Assembly (NCBI GenBank): GCA_022446905.1 | Contig: JAKVBT010000006.1 | Coordinates: forward strand, 1 to 39,165 | DNA from: Phycisphaerales bacterium | GTDB lineage: Bacteria; Planctomycetota; Phycisphaerae; Phycisphaerales; SM1A02 | DNA: 39,165 bases | Reading direction: 5' to 3' | In this document: piece after piece, positions 38,738-39,165 of the stretch | Position numbering within the stretch: position 1 is the stretch's first letter | Layout: each line of letters starts with the position of its first letter | The notes under the pieces: model-generated | Databases searched by the model: none | Seen by the model: only the letters and a program-made list of their open reading frames with translations | Told to the model about the DNA's origin: nothing | Made by a program: the position numbers and the translations under genes

Positions 38738-39165
38738 ATGTCCTTCCTTGATGAACTGCGTTGGCGTGGATTGTTGCATCAGACGACGGCTGATGAAGAG
38801 TTAGCCAATCACCTCAGTGGTGGCATGCGGACGGCCTATTGTGGCTGGGATCCGACAAGCGACAGTCTGACGATCGGCAATCTCGTGCCGATTATGCTGA
38901 TGGCCCACTGGCAGCGCGCGGGACATCGCCCGGTGATTCTTTGTGGTGGCGGCACTGGGCTCATTGGTGACCCCTCTGGCAAAGACAGCGAGCGGACGCT
39001 TCAGACACGTGAGCAAGTCGAGCAGAATGTGGCATCGCAGCAGCAGATCTTTGCCAAAGTGATCGACTTTGACTCAGGCGCCGAAAACGATGCGCTGATG
39101 GTCAACAATTCGGACTGGCTTTGTGAATTGGGGTACCTGGATGTACTTCGAGATGTTGGCAAGCA
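38738..39165 (+). CDS. tyrS: Tyrosyl-tRNA synthetase (3' truncated by window end)
   Basis: Class I synthetase charging tRNA-Tyr; only the first 142 codons are in the window. The protein begins MSFLDELRWRGLLHQTT and shows AYCGWDPTSDSLTIGNLVPI with the class I HIGH-like signature (here L-T-I-G-N), then LCGGGTGLIGDPSGKDSERTL, which is the TyrRS GGATGxIGDPSGK block. The frame is open to base 39165. ATG 38738 follows the membrane-protein stop by 6 nt. Confidence 0.93.
   Translation, partial: MSFLDELRWRGLLHQTTADEELANHLSGGMRTAYCGWDPTSDSLTIGNLVPIMLMAHWQRAGHRPVILCGGGTGLIGDPSGKDSERTLQTREQVEQNVASQQQIFAKVIDFDSGAENDALMVNNSDWLCELGYLDVLRDVGK

Noticed and set aside
1-39165. CRISPR arrays, insertion sequences, integrases or phage genes
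   Set aside because: No regularly spaced direct repeats, transposase or integrase motifs, or terminal inverted repeats were seen.

Overview
This window is a stretch of bacterial chromosome, most probably from a planctomycete of the class Phycisphaerae. The evidence is a truncated exoprotein at the left edge ending in DxNGNGxPDEC-type calcium-binding repeats and paired GTDDILA dockerin-like repeats, a small Hc1-type histone-like protein, an archaeal/eukaryotic-type prolyl-tRNA synthetase, lipopolysaccharide genes (GmhB, GT9, O-antigen ligases) and the gene content of the ribosomal operon. No mobile element, CRISPR array, rRNA or intact tRNA was seen. No stretch longer than 300 bases lacks a gene.

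Layout. 1-1164: 3' part of a secreted FG-GAP/dockerin-like protein. 1190-9273: housekeeping genes on both strands: proS, a UbiA-type prenyltransferase, manA, a tiny Trp/Gly-rich secreted protein, a FabZ-like dehydratase, an Hc1-like protein, purB, a second UbiA-like membrane protein and plsY. 9270-14574 (minus strand): envelope polysaccharide genes read as SDR dehydrogenase, gmhB, GT9 glycosyltransferase, then two O-antigen-ligase-like paralogues running into plsY, with several stop/start overlaps. 14595-19343 (plus): lysS, a transglutaminase-like protein, nnrD and a YhaM-like HD exonuclease, tightly coupled. 19451-21485: a GT2 glycosyltransferase and an unrecognised protein with a faint BshC-like motif. 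21418-22728 (minus): an unrecognised secreted protein.

22914-36998 (plus) is one fused S10-spc-alpha operon: rpsJ, rplC, rplD, rplW, rplB, rpsS, rplV, rpsC, rplP, rpmC, rpsQ, rplN, rplX, rplE, rpsN, rpsH, rplF, rplR, rpsE, rplO, secY, infA, rpmJ, rpsM, rpsK, rpoA, rplQ. It has a good TTGACA-N16-TATCAT promoter and a structured leader, and ends at a 14-bp hairpin. rpmD (L30) and rpsD (S4) are missing from their usual places. S14 and L36 are both forms without zinc ligands. The operon has two long structured gaps, rplC-rplD and rpsK-rpoA. After it come pheS, a small membrane protein and the start of tyrS, cut by the right edge.

The most interesting general signal is in the initiation regions. 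Several first-of-operon genes (proS, the 2894 prenyltransferase, 4882, 7737, lysS, the GT2 gene at 19451) have a TANNNT -10-like hexamer only 6-7 nt before the start codon and no Shine-Dalgarno sequence, as expected for leaderless mRNAs. Genes inside the ribosomal operon mostly carry GGAG-type sites. Two of these hexamers are symmetric (TATCGTA, TAGGATA) and lie between divergent genes, so they may fire both ways.
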